Part shown: one piece after another, positions 1-11,069 of the stretch | Position numbering within the stretch: position 1 is the first letter of the stretch | Layout of the letters: each line of letters starts with the position of its first letter | NCBI GenBank assembly: GCA_030272155.1 | Contig: CP126192.1 | Coordinates: 964,501 to 1,028,500, forward strand | DNA: 64,000 nucleotides | Reading direction: 5' to 3' | Origin: Tetradesmus obliquus | Taxonomy: Eukaryota > Chlorophyta > Chlorophyceae > Sphaeropleales > Scenedesmaceae | Made by a program: the position numbers and the translations under genes | The notes under the pieces: generated by a model | The model's input: the letters and a program-made list of their open reading frames with translations, nothing else | Databases searched by the model: none | What the model was told of the DNA's origin: nothing

Positions 1-299
1 TGTGGTGCCTCTGTACAGCCTCCCCTACCATTTATGTGCGCCTCCTGCCAGGGATGAGCTTGGGCCAATCGTTGGTTTCCCTATGGGTGTTCTGCATTCA
101 TTAGCATGCTGATGTGCTGTTGGCTCTGGCGCGACGTTCAACTCGCATGTGGTGAAGGCAATAAGTGTTACAGCAGGTTAGGCACCTTTCCAGGACCTTC
201 GCACTTGCCTGTGTATGGGCGTCATGCTTTCAGGTGGATCGCAGAGTTGTTTTTCAGGTCGTGCGTCTGTCTTTGTAAGCTGTACGCATACGGCACACC
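1..299. other. upstream/5' region of the first gene
   Basis: I see no gene or recognisable element here. It lies directly upstream of the proposed start codon at 300 and probably contains the 5' UTR and promoter of the At4g37920-like gene. No convincing TATA motif is visible. Confidence 0.4.
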
Positions 300-786
300 A
301 TGCACTCCGCCAAGCTGTCGACATGTCTGCGCAATGCACCAGGGCAACTACGCAATGTAGTATTACAAACACCAGTATGCAGCTTGCAGCAACACAGGCG
401 GGCCCGTCAACCAGGTAAGGCGTCACATGCATGTGACACCAACAGCAGCAGCCTAGGCCATACAACTGTCCTGTAATGCATGCAACGGCTGCTGACGTGC
501 ATAAGCCTTTGTTTTGTCATGTACACCGCAGACATGTCGGCTAGGCAGCCTGTGTGCACATGTGCTCAGCCCAGCAGCAGCATCCAGGACACACAGCCAG
601 AGCAGGTGCAGAAACTGGGTGAGCAGCAGCAGCAGCAGCAGCAGCAGCAAACCAGCACAACGCAGCCAGCAAGTCGGAGTACGAGCAGCAGCAATGAAGC
701 AGCCGGCGGCAGCAGGAGCAGCAGCAGCAAATCTAGCAGTAGTAGCAGCAGTGCCGCTGATGCTGGCGCTGCCAGCCCAGCTGGGG

Positions 787-824
<38 letters not shown>

Positions 825-3039
825 CCGCCGGGCGCCGGCCGTGTGAGCGCGCAGCCGCTGGTGTCCCCCAAGGCGGAGGCGCAGCTGAGCCTGGCGCAGT
901 ACCAGGAGATCTACGACCGGCTCATCCGCGTGTTCCAGGAGCGGCCGCGCGACGATTGGAAGAAGCTGATCGTGTTCAGCAAGCAGTGGGAGCAGCACAA
1001 GCAGGGCGTGATGGACAGGTGCGGTGGCAGCAGCAACAGGGGCGCGCTGGTGCGGCTGACGATAGTGTTGCTGTGTGACGAGCGTGGTTGCCAGCAAGCA
1101 GGGGCAGCAACAGGCATGCTGGTATGAGCGGCAGGGGCTTGCCAGCAGCACAGCTGTTACCTTGAGGCAGGCAGTGCTGATGCAGTACTCAGCATGTTCA
1201 GGCTGTCTGTTGTGTGCTAGCCAAGTCATGCTTGTTGTTTCGGGAGCTGGCAGCTGCCACACCTGTTGCAGAACTGGCAGGTAGTGCGTGCTGGGCACAG
1301 CAGCAGCAGCAGTTGCAGTGGTTGGGAGGCTGTGCTTGCAACACACTGGCAGCAGCTGGCCACTGAATTGCTGCTTGCGTGCAGTACTGCCATGTACATG
1401 TTTACGGTGTTTGCGGCTGTTTGGGGTGGGTGCATAGATGCTGCAGCACCAACACCACCGCCCCGGCTCCCTCAGCATGCATTCCTCGACTCACTGCTCA
1501 CAGCTCACTTAGCAGCATGCTGCTCGTCATCAATCACTCGCGTATCTGCATGCCTGCCTGCTGCCGCCTCCCCCCTGCTCCCCTCCCCGCCTCTCCCGCC
1601 CTGCAGGGTGCGAAGCTTGGCTGACGCGGAGCCTGATGTGGACCAGAAGATGCGGCTGCGGCGGCTGTTCCGCAGCCTGCAGGGCGTGGACGAGGAGGTG
1701 GGCCGCTACAACGGCGTGCTGGCCAAGTTCCTGGCAGCGCCCCAGGAGGAGTGGGAGGCTGTGCTGGCGGTGTACAGGGGGGACCTGCAGAAGCCCTTCT
1801 TCGAGCACATGCAGGTGGGCGCGGGTGTGGGGCAGGCCACTGCTGGCAGTGCATGGCTGCGCTGGGTGGTGGCTGGTGCCAGCAGGGCGCTGCTGGGACA
1901 GTGACTAACGGTGTTTTTGCTGACAACTAAGCTATTCACTCTGAACTGCAACGATTGTTGGCTGTGCGCTTTGAGCGTCTTACTTGGCCCTGCATGCTAG
2001 CCCTCATCGTCCCTGGTTCATGTGCCTGCTTTTATACTGCTCACCCACAATGTTTCTGTACAATGTTCCTGTTTTCCTCCCTGCCTTCCCATACTATCCT
2101 CCGTGCCGCTGCAGTGCCTGGTCGCGGCTGCCAAGGACGACGCGGCGCGCAAGGAGGAGCTGGTCATGGTCAACACACGGCTGCTGGCGCTGTGCGCGGC
2201 GCACGACAGCGTGGCCGCAGACACCACCAAGCTGGAGGCAGCGGCTGAGGTGTACAGGGACCTGCTGAGCTCGGTGAGTGGCTGGGTGGCATGACGTGGG
2301 ACGAGCACTTGGGGTGCGGGGACAGCAGCGCCTGCGATGAGGCAGGGTCTGCATGCGCTGGGGAGGCTCTGTGAGGGCCTCTGATTTCACGCTGCAGGCC
2401 CCTACAGTTTGTGGTACATGTATGTTGCTACGTTGCCATATTGCGGAGGTGGCATGCAGAGGGACAATGGTGCTGCATGTTGAGCCCGCGGTGCCCTCCT
2501 TGTTGCTCACGCATGCTGCTGTGCTGCCCGCCTGCCCACCTGCGCTGCTGCAGATCAGCAGCGTGGAGGAGGCTGACGCCAAGATGGCTGAGCTGGCCAG
2601 CGCGGGCAAGATCGACCCGGCCTTCCTGCAGATCAGCGCCAAGGCCTACGGCGCGGCGCGCGACACCAACATGAGCCTGGACGAGGCCAAGTGGGTCAGC
2701 TACAGGCTGTACCTGCGCGCGCGCGACTACTTTGACCGCCAGCAGCCGCGCGAGAAGCGCATCCTGGAGTACCTGGTCACCATCCGCGACCGCGCCGAGC
2801 GCAGCAGGCAGCTGGACGCGGCGGTGACCCCAGGCCCCACCAAGTACACCGACAGCCACGACTACATGTGGAGCAGCCCCGCGCGGCTGTACGCGGTGCT
2901 GGAGGGCACGCTGCGCGCGTACGACGCCATGCAAAGCGCCGCCACCAGCCGCATGGGCAGCAGCGAGGCCGCCACCACGCCCTGGAAGGTGCGCGCCATG
3001 CGCGAGCTGCGCGACGAGATCCGGCGGCGCTACCTGTGA
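300..3039 (+). CDS. At4g37920-family chloroplast protein (endoribonuclease E-like)
   Basis: Exons 300-414, 532-1018, 1607-1814, 2115-2273 and 2554-3039 join in frame to 484 residues. Every junction has GT-AG sites (CAG|GTAAGG after exon 1). Exon 1 is only 38 codons; it starts MHSAKLSTCLRN and is rich in Ser, Arg and Gln with few acidic residues, as expected of a chloroplast transit peptide. Exon 2 adds a poly-Q/S/A linker, then the conserved part begins at YQEIYDRLIRVFQERP. The C-terminal exon contains KIDPAFLQISAKAY and QQPREKRILEYLVTI, which I recognise from the plant chloroplast family of Arabidopsis At4g37920, sometimes annotated endoribonuclease E-like. The biochemical role of that family is not firmly established, so no catalytic function is claimed. 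The start is inferred from the splice phase; a start at 480 without exon 1 would lose the transit-like leader. Confidence 0.82.
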
Positions 3040-4276
3040 GGCGGCACGGCGGCCGGGGGCGGCGGCGCTGGCTGCCTGGCAGTCTGCCGCCACGGCACAG
3101 CATTGGCCTCTGTGTGCCAGTGTGGTGCGCTGATGTCATGTTGCTTCTGCTGTTGTTGTGCTGCATAGCCTGCTATGCCAATACTACTTAGGCTTGCTTG
3201 GTGCCAGTGCAGCAGTGCTGTTGAGCACTGTGCTGACGGTACTGTATGAACCATGCACCATTGCATGTTGTGCAAGGATGTGTGCTGCAAAAACTGCACA
3301 CTGGTGAAGGATGGTGGCAACCATGCAGTGTGATGGCACAGTCAGCTGCACACAATTTCTGTAATTGTTTGGCAGGTTGAGGAAGGCATGCTATGAGGCT
3401 ACCTTTCTTCGTTTGGTGTGCCGCACAGCTCAGCCTTATTTGTTGCAGTCCTGGCCGTCCAAGCAGGCAGACTCTGCCAAGCTGTCAGTACTAGTGGTGC
3501 ATGTTGGATGAAGTCCGTCCCTTTTGGTTGTTGCACTTACTCGATGCCACAGCGGCTTTTTTTCACCACGTGTTGTGTGTGCGCAACACATAGTTTTATT
3601 ATGTAAAGCAAGGAAGTGCTGCACACCCATTGTACGCACCCATGATAGCATCATGTGCACAAGGTTTGTACATCTCGATGTGGCGATGGCGATGTCAAGC
3701 TGGCTGTTCGTTCGGGCTGAACAAAGAAAATGCGGAATTTACATGTGGCACAGCTTTGCCTAGGCATGTGGAGATGCTTCTGCTGTGTCTGGGCACTTTG
3801 TGCCTCTGGTGTCATATCTGGTGCCAGACATCAACGGCAGGTAAAATGGATATCCAAAGCGGCAGCGTGTAACTTCCTTTCGATAGCTGACGGTTGTGAG
3901 TTGACCTACCAACTGCTTTCAGGCTGCGCGGAGGCCTGCACAGTGACACTAGGTGTGCTAACCCTAGCAGTGGTTAATGACACCGCGATCACCCCAAGTG
4001 ATCTTATGCATGCAGCAAGAATGACTTGCAGGATCGTTTCATGAAGTCATCATCATCCGTTTTGCACCACAGATCTACAAGTCGCTGGCCCCAGCAACGC
4101 AGGGAACAGCGTACGTTTAACGCGTTTCTGCTGGCACGTTTCTAGGCTTACGCTACTCACGCTGCTAGTTGATGTTACTATGAGTTTAAATTTGAACATA
4201 GCTTGAGCGGGTTGTGTCAAATACAGCACCAGCACAGCATCACCACAGTCACCGGTGCACCGGGTGCTCTGGTACC
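3040..4276. other. 3' UTR and intergenic spacer
   Basis: No coding sequence is supported. The first part is probably the 3' UTR of the upstream gene, with a TGTAA signal at 3360-3364. The remainder should hold the promoter and 5' UTR of the AP2 gene; GC content drops toward about 4000-4200. Confidence 0.5.
3360..3364 (+). terminator. TGTAA polyadenylation signal
   Basis: TGTAA lies about 320 nt after the stop codon at 3039. It is the usual poly(A) signal of chlorophycean algae. Its position fits the 3' end of the first gene, but no cleavage site can be read from sequence alone. Confidence 0.45.
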
Positions 4277-5598
4277 ATGGCGCGCAGCAAGTACAAAGGC
4301 GTTGGCAGGGTCAAAGACAACCCAAAGAAAACTTACCGCGCTTTCTGCGATAGACAACACGTTGGCTACTATGAAACTGCTGACGAGGCAGCCAAGGCCA
4401 GGGACCTGCAGGTGCTGGCTGTAAGGTTCCTGCAAGGCAGAGAGGTGAGCGCAAACAGCAGCCTCTGGCAGCTTCGCAGCAAGATGCTGCTGCATAGCCA
4501 CGGCTACGGTCAAAACTCTATTGCATGGCATCCACGTGACAGACACTGCCACTCTGGCCGGGTGACTGGGTGCACTCGTTGCTGTGCGTTGCTGCACTCT
4601 CTTTCTTCCTGTTTTATAACCTTGTGTTGATCCAGTTGTGACTCATAGCAACATGTGGTGTCAGGACCCACATGTAACTGCCCTCTCTTTGCTGCGTCCG
4701 CAGCAAAGAACAGGGACGCCATGCACGTGATATAGACACTGCCAGAAGTTGACCCAGTTGTGGCTAGTACCCCATACAGCTGGTTATTGCATCGCGCTTA
4801 CCTGCATGCTGCTGCTGCTGCTGCTGCTGCTGCCACTGCCTTGCTGCTTTGCTGTTGTGGTTGCCAGGCAAGCAACCTTAACTTCAGCAGGGAGGAGTAC
4901 AGTGAGGACCAGATTGGAGCCGTGGTGGACAAGCTGACCACACCTAAAGCTCCAACACCAACACAGCACAGCAACGGCAATGGAAGCAGGGGAAGGTGAG
5001 AGCAAGCAGGGAGAGCAAACGGCCTATTTTTTGCTGTGAAACCAGTCTGATGGTGCAGAGGCACGACGCACACTCGTAGCGTGTGTCAGGGCTGGACAGG
5101 CAAATGTGCTTGAACCAGGCATTTCACCTGCCTCATTGCATGAGTGGTGCTGGCACTGATGTACTGACGGGCCAGCTGGACGAGATGTAACTGGCCATAT
5201 CTGCTGCAAATCTTTTTGTCAGCCCAGCGTTGGCACGCTGAGGCCTCACCTGCCTGCTTAAATAACAATGTGTCTCTGCCTGGAACGCCTGGCCTGCAGT
5301 CGCTTCGAGGCACGCATCCGGGTCGAAGACGCGCGCGTGCTGCTGGCCTGCTGCAAGACCAAGGAGGCGGCAGCGCGGGTCAGAGACCTTGCCAAGATGC
5401 TGCTGCAGAGCGCGCCGCCCGAGGCTGCGCGCGGCCTGACGCTGGACTGGGCCGGCGTCAGCCCTGAGCAGCTGTGCCGCCAGCAGGCCCCAGTGCGGGC
5501 CAAGCTGGTGCGCAAGCTGCTGGACACAAATACAGAAGCTGCTGTAAAGCTCGCAACAAAGCTGGTTGATGATGAGGAGCGCCTTCAGCAGCAGGAGA

Positions 5599-5634
<36 letters not shown>

Positions 5635-5864
5635 CGACGCAGTGCAGGCAGCGCTCTGCATCGCAAACTGCCAGTCAGTCACAAGAGCGGCGGCGGCAGC
5701 CACAACGCAGCAGCCGCGACCAGCTGCAGGCAGATGAGACACAGCGGCTGGCAGACGCCGTGGAGCAGGCAGCGAGCAGCCTCATGGAGGTGGCGCGGTG
5801 CGCGAAGCGCATGCCTTGTGCCAGGCAGGCCGACGCCCCGGCTGCTGCCAGGCGGCGCCTGTGA
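4277..5864 (+). CDS. AP2-domain protein (putative transcription factor)
   Basis: Exons 4277-4444, 4868-4995 and 5300-5864 join in frame to 286 residues. Residues 1-70 carry an AP2-type DNA-binding domain split by intron 1: SKYKGVGRVK, then YRAFCDRQHVGYYETADEAA and ARDLQVLAVRFL, closing with NLNFSREEY. The start of exon 3 (RFEARIRVED, then KTKEAAARVRDLAKMLL) has the spacing of the AP2 strand-strand-helix core and may be a degenerate second AP2 unit. The rest is a charged helical stretch followed by a poly-Q run and a basic C-terminus. I chose ATG 4277 because MARSKYKG begins right at the domain; an in-frame ATG at 4214 would add 21 residues. AP2 proteins bind DNA in the nucleus; the target genes are unknown. 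Confidence 0.75.
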
Positions 5865-7298
5865 AGCTGCCTGCCTGGTGCGTGACAGCAGCGTCGTGTT
5901 GAGCGCAGCAAGTGCTGCACCGACCGACGAACAGCTACTGGCATTTGTTTGATGCATCCCTGCCACAACTTGCACGTGCATCAGCGTGGCCCGGAGGCTG
6001 TACAGCCTGCTGCTCCTCACAGCTCGCCCGTCTATGCGCGCAACTCAACCAGTGCAAGCAGGTGTTTAGAGTCTGTCTCATGCATTCTAGCTGGCTCTTT
6101 AAAACTGGTGAAAGTGCACGACATAGTTGCAGTAGTTGCGGGACCTTTGACTTGCACTAAGGCAGCGCAGCGTGCAGTCGGTGTTGCCTTGTTCGTGTTG
6201 GCATGCATTTAGTTGGTGTGTTGCAGCACTCTCCTGTTGCTGTGTCCTGCCATGGGGCTGAAGCCTGCAGTGACATATGCCTTGCTCTGTGTTCGCCTAC
6301 AGCTAGCATACTTCCAGTGAGATACTGTCGGGCGTTGGCGTTGACAAATATGTGTACTCTTGGCTCGTCGTATCCACGTGTGTCGTGTTGGTCCTGTAAT
6401 GTTGTTGGAGTGGTATTTGTGATGCCCGTGGCATGAAAGGGATTGTCATGACCGCTGTGCTGCATTTAATGATCGGTGGCTGGTGGTGTCATTATTTGAG
6501 GCTGTGCGTGAGTTGTGACTATGGCATGCGTTGCCTGTCGGCTGCTCCTGCAGCACACATTACAATGTCCCCTTGTCATGGTCTGTTTATGCCTCACCTG
6601 TCGTGCTGATGTTGTCTGAAGTCAGCTTAACGTTCACAGCTGAAGGTAAGGCATGCTGAGTAACCAGAAGGGAAGTGTGGTGACAGCAAAGCTTGAGTTG
6701 CAATATTGTATTCAGCGTGTGCAATGTGTTTGCCGATAGCCTAGTGACATCTTTAGTGCTGCTTTGGGCTGCCTAAAAGGTGGACGTGCGATCCCAGTAA
6801 CAAGGCGCCCCAACAGCATGCTGAGACCACTCCTGCAACGCACTTTACAGCACTGTAATGCTCCAAACCCAGCGGACCATAGTCAGCAAGCAGCAGTGCA
6901 GCACGTGTGAAGGCTGCAGTGCACCCAGATGCCGACAGTGTTATCATCACGCTGCACCGACATCACCGGATGACGTAGTATCCAATGCAACACAGGATGA
7001 GTCAAAGCAAAGACTGCCAGCCTGGACAGTGTCCAGGTAATTTCAGCTCTCACATCTGCAGTTGAGACCACCTGAACCGTTTTGTGACGAAAGGCAACAC
7101 AGGTCCAAGCCCGTGTTGCTTGCCAGTATGCATACTGCTGCACTGTACCTTTTTTTGTTGCTGCAGCACATGCACCGGCTGCGATGCCTGCTGCAGGATA
7201 GTGGGCTGCCATTGCATTCGCTGCTGTTTGCCGCTGCTAATCAGCGGGTTATTCTGTGCTGAGGGTCTCTGCATAGATTGCATGCCTGGACAGGTTTT

Positions 7299-7329
<31 letters not shown>

Positions 7330-8003
7330 TGGTAGGCAAGTAGTCCGCAAGCAAAACAAGGAAGGGTCAGCATCTTGATGGTAGTTCTGGGACAGCCAAA
7401 GCACCTAATGAATTATCAATCAAGCACCAGATACAGTTAAATCCTGAAAGCTTCGCGTTGACGCTGGGCAGCGAGTTTCAAAGGTAGCACTATAGCTACT
7501 ACTAGCACAACCCCGTGGCATGATGCCACGGCCCCAAGCCTTGAAGGGCATACCCCTGTGCGTGACATATTCGAAAGCAGCAACAGATGGTGACCGTCTC
7601 TGGCCGACAGAGCGGCATCAGGCTCGTAAACTTATTTGAGCATTACTTTAGCACATCAATAACTCCTTGAAACCCCGTTTGTCCTTTGCTCGCCCTCACA
7701 CTTGCACGTTCTTACTTTTGTCCACATCCTGAAGCGCCCTCTGATGCAGCCGAAGATCGCTGTAAAATTACATTACTGAAAGTCAAACCGTTTAAGCTGT
7801 GAGGCACTATGCTTTCATTGCGCAGTTTGCGAGAAGAAGCCCCTGAAAGGGTCTAACGCTGCCTTTTCTCCGAACAGGGACAACCAGTTGCCCTCAAGCT
7901 TCCGGAAACACCTTTCCTATCTTACTTCAACACATTGATAGTGTGCCTGCGGCCTGCAGCTGCCTGGCTTGTCCCCACCAGGGGCCCACCTTATTCTTTT
8001 AAT
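5865..8003. other. gene-poor spacer
   Basis: Open frames here are short, in all phases, and show no recognisable domain. The first ~530 bases are probably the 3' UTR of the AP2 gene (TGTAA at 6395-6399). A short CTG run sits near 7300-7325. From about 7380 GC content is visibly lower than in the genes. No tRNA-like fold was found. Confidence 0.5.
6395..6399 (+). terminator. TGTAA polyadenylation signal
   Basis: TGTAA about 530 nt downstream of the AP2 gene stop codon. It is the first exact match I noticed downstream and is a candidate 3' end signal. Confidence 0.35.
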
Positions 8004-8178
8004 ATTTATGTTGCGTCGCCTTGGCATCAGAACTGAACAGTTACATCGCTGGAAACCCACAAACGACAGCAAAACCACACCACAACCACAACCCCAACAG
8101 CAGCCAACGAAGAGGGGTGGGCGGGCGGGTAATTCGACTGACTGGCTGCTGCCTCAAGGGCAGCAGCCAAGAAGAGCA

Positions 8179-8484
8179 GGGTGTTAGTTCTGATGCCAAG
8201 GCGACGCAACATAAATTAGCCTTTTAAGGCGTTTATGGCAGGAGCCGTGGCTCACCAGGGTGGAGGGTGGGTGCAGCTCTTGAAGGGTTCAGTGAGTGCT
8301 TGCATTGTACTCAGCCAAGAAGAGGTCGACCACGGCGACGCACAAGGGCTAAGTACAATGCAAGCACTCACTGAACCCTTCAAGAGCTGCACCCACCCTC
8401 CACCCTGGTGAGCCACGGCTCCTGCCATAAACGCCTTAAAAGGCTAATTTATGTTGCGTCACCTTGGCATCAGAACTAACACCC
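8179..8484. mobile_element. foldback element with 133-bp inverted arms
   Basis: The left arm 8179-8311 and right arm 8352-8484 are inverted copies of 133 bp. Pairing is symmetric throughout (paired coordinates sum to 16663), with no indel and only one mismatch noticed. A 40-base loop lies at 8312-8351. It codes for nothing. The outer arm end, containing TGGCATCAGAACT, also occurs in direct orientation near 8020-8035. This looks like a non-autonomous foldback/MITE-type element or an inverted duplication of one. No clear target-site duplication could be fixed by eye. Confidence 0.75.
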
Positions 8485-11069
8485 ACACATCCAACACATG
8501 CTACCACATGAACAAGTAAGAGGCCTTGCATGCCAACTGCACTGAAGGAGTACGCGCTTAGCAAGCGCCCCATTGAAAACAAGGGCACAACCATGACCCA
8601 TCAGCAAATGCAGGAAGGGTGGTCACGGAGACCGGCTGTGCAAAGCTCCCTCCACAGGAGCCCACAGACTGCAAAAGCCTAAGACCACCGCTGCTTCCTT
8701 GCAGACAACGCCAACTACCTAGCTGCGTGATATGCACCCAAGAGGCCGGCCTGAGAGGTACATAGTGGTAAACCACGTCTCCAATGCTACCGTCCCAGGA
8801 GGCACGAAGTTTTTGCTTGCACCCACTGAGTGAAGTCCGCCATGCTGCAAGCCACTACCGGCTGACAGCAAGAGACATACCACCTGATGCATCATTACCA
8901 GCTGGTGGTGGATCCTGACAATTTTGCTGCCTCGAACAACAAAACTGCATCCAGAACAGCCAGCCCCGAAGGATGTTGGAAGCACGCTAAGCACACTGCC
9001 CGAAGCCTCCAGCTGCCCCTGCTGCTGCTCCAACTTCGGTCACCAAAGCTCCAGCTTCTAAGCGTTTCCGCTAAAGACTGACAGCGTGGGACTCTAGAAT
9101 TGGAGGATGGCCGAAGCCACGCGAGGCGTAGAACTCCACAAGCACCAGCACCCTCATCCGCGCGAGTGATGACGCCCAGGCCTAGGCGCTCGACGTAGGC
9201 GAATCTGATCGGGACCTCCTGGATTATCTACGGAGATAAACGCCTAGGGACTGCAGCGCATAGCCGTAGGGTGTAGGCCAACTGCTGTCCAGACTGCTCC
9301 GCAGATCCAGCGTGTATCAGTTAAATTCGAATTAACAATAGATATTATTAATTCGACTGACTGGCTGCTGCCTCAAGGGCAGCAGCCAAGAAGAGGTCGA
9401 CCACGGCGACGCACAAGGGCTAAGTACAATGCAAGCACTCACTGAACCCTTCAAGAGCTGCACCCACCCTCCACCCTGGTGAGCCACGGCTCCTGCCATA
9501 AACGCCTTAAAAGGCTAATATAGGATTGCAGAGCAGTGGTCAATATACGCGGCAGGAAAGCAACGAACATCAGACACCAGATCTAAAGACATCAATGGCG
9601 TTGCTTTGAGCTGTTCAAAACAGCTGGTGTATGTATGATAACACACCTGTTGCAGGTGTACAGCAAGGCTGATCCTGTCCTGCTGTGCCTGGGCAGGGCT
9701 TACGACAGCAGTGCCGATACTGATTCATTTCTACGTAAGCTGCACAGGTTATTGACATGGCTGAGACGTCGCTCAAGGTCGCATTTAAAACGAACGTGTC
9801 GCTTGAACTCGTCTTGGTATGAGACTGGATGTGCCAAGCAACCACGAAAACATACGCCTTACAACTTGGAATGACATGGGACGTTTATTTGTAGTTGCGA
9901 CTAACCTCGACTTTGAATTTTGTAACAAACAGTGTCAACAGAACCATCAGGGTTCCAGGGGCTGGCAGTCCATGATGCGCTGCTGTTCCAAGTTGGAACT
10001 TCCAACACTTGTGCAGAACCCGCAACCTGATCACTGGAACAGCGACTAGCACATCCCTGCTTCAGTGCCGAAGTCCAGCGGCAGCAGATGAGCAAGGCAT
10101 TTGCGCACCTCAGGCTGGCCAGGCCCCAGCTCAGCAACCAAGGGTCGTGCTCAGCATTCACGGCAAGGGCGGACAGCAGGACGGCTTGTGTGAGCGCAGG
10201 TTTGGCCCGTTGGTAAGTTACGCGATTTGCTGTTTGTGCCCCTGCGCAGAAATGCTTATCCTGCAAACTCTGGACAGCGGCGCCCGTGGCCAGGTGCAAG
10301 CGGCACTGGGACGATGACTGCATCAGTTACTTTATCATTATGCTGAGTCAACACGCCGCGAACAAGTTAAAGCACCCTCCCTGCAATGACCCACGCCACG
10401 CCAACCGTCATCAGCGTAGTTCGTTTGAAACCAGCAGGTAGGACGTACCCAAGTAGCTGTTGGCTGGATAGAGGTGGGCACACTGTTACCAGAGCCAACC
10501 CTGGTGTAGCAATGGGCGTATCCCCATTGATGCCTGCCAAGTAGTTACCACCAACTGTTGCTCGGTCGCATCCTCACCAGCTAATCGCCACTCAAATAGG
10601 CAACGTGAGGTGCAATAAAAAGTCATAATGGTCCCTCAAAAGCAAAATGAACAAGGAGCAGCTTGCTCCAAGCCTGAGTCAGGCCTATGAGGCAAACCAA
10701 GTGTGCTGCAGGCCAGCTTCTGAAAGGGGCTGCTACTCATGGATTATGTCCACAAAACTCTGTGTATGTCACAACACAGCTCACTTTGCAGACGTAGACA
10801 TAAGAATGTAGAACGCCACTCAATGCACGGAACCAGACACATAAATTTGATCATGAAAGATCGGTCCACCCGATAACCAGAAACAGAAAAACCACAGCAA
10901 AACACATGGTATGGCACTGTTGATTGACAGCCCTGCCAGCATGATGCTGTACAGGTGTGGTAGTGATGCCACATGATACATTAGCGTTGCGTGCGCCACC
11001 CCTGCATACTTGGCCAAAACCTTGGTCGGCTCAGGGCTGCAAAAATGGCTGTTGCCTAACCACACGTGT
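8485..11069. other. gene-poor spacer around the element copies
   Basis: Apart from the element copy at 9349-9519 I see no supported gene. Open frames are short, overlapping and of unrecognisable content. The region has lower GC than the genes and looks like decayed repeat sequence. Confidence 0.45.
9349..9519 (+). mobile_element. third, shorter copy of the foldback family
   Basis: This begins with the same TAATTCGACTGACTGG sequence found at 8130. It then has the loop and right-arm sequence of 8315-8450, and ends GGCTAAT before the flanks diverge. It lacks the inverted left arm. It is probably the simpler form of the element, or a deletion product of the 8130-8484 copy. Confidence 0.7.

Noticed and set aside
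7050..7373. Overlapping open frames on both strands near a CTG run
   Set aside because: These are low-complexity artefacts of the CTG run, with no domain and no supporting splice context.
9635..9874. Open frame starting MITHLLQVYSKADPV
   Set aside because: It is short, with no recognisable domain, no splice partner and no conserved motif. It lies in a repeat-rich spacer.
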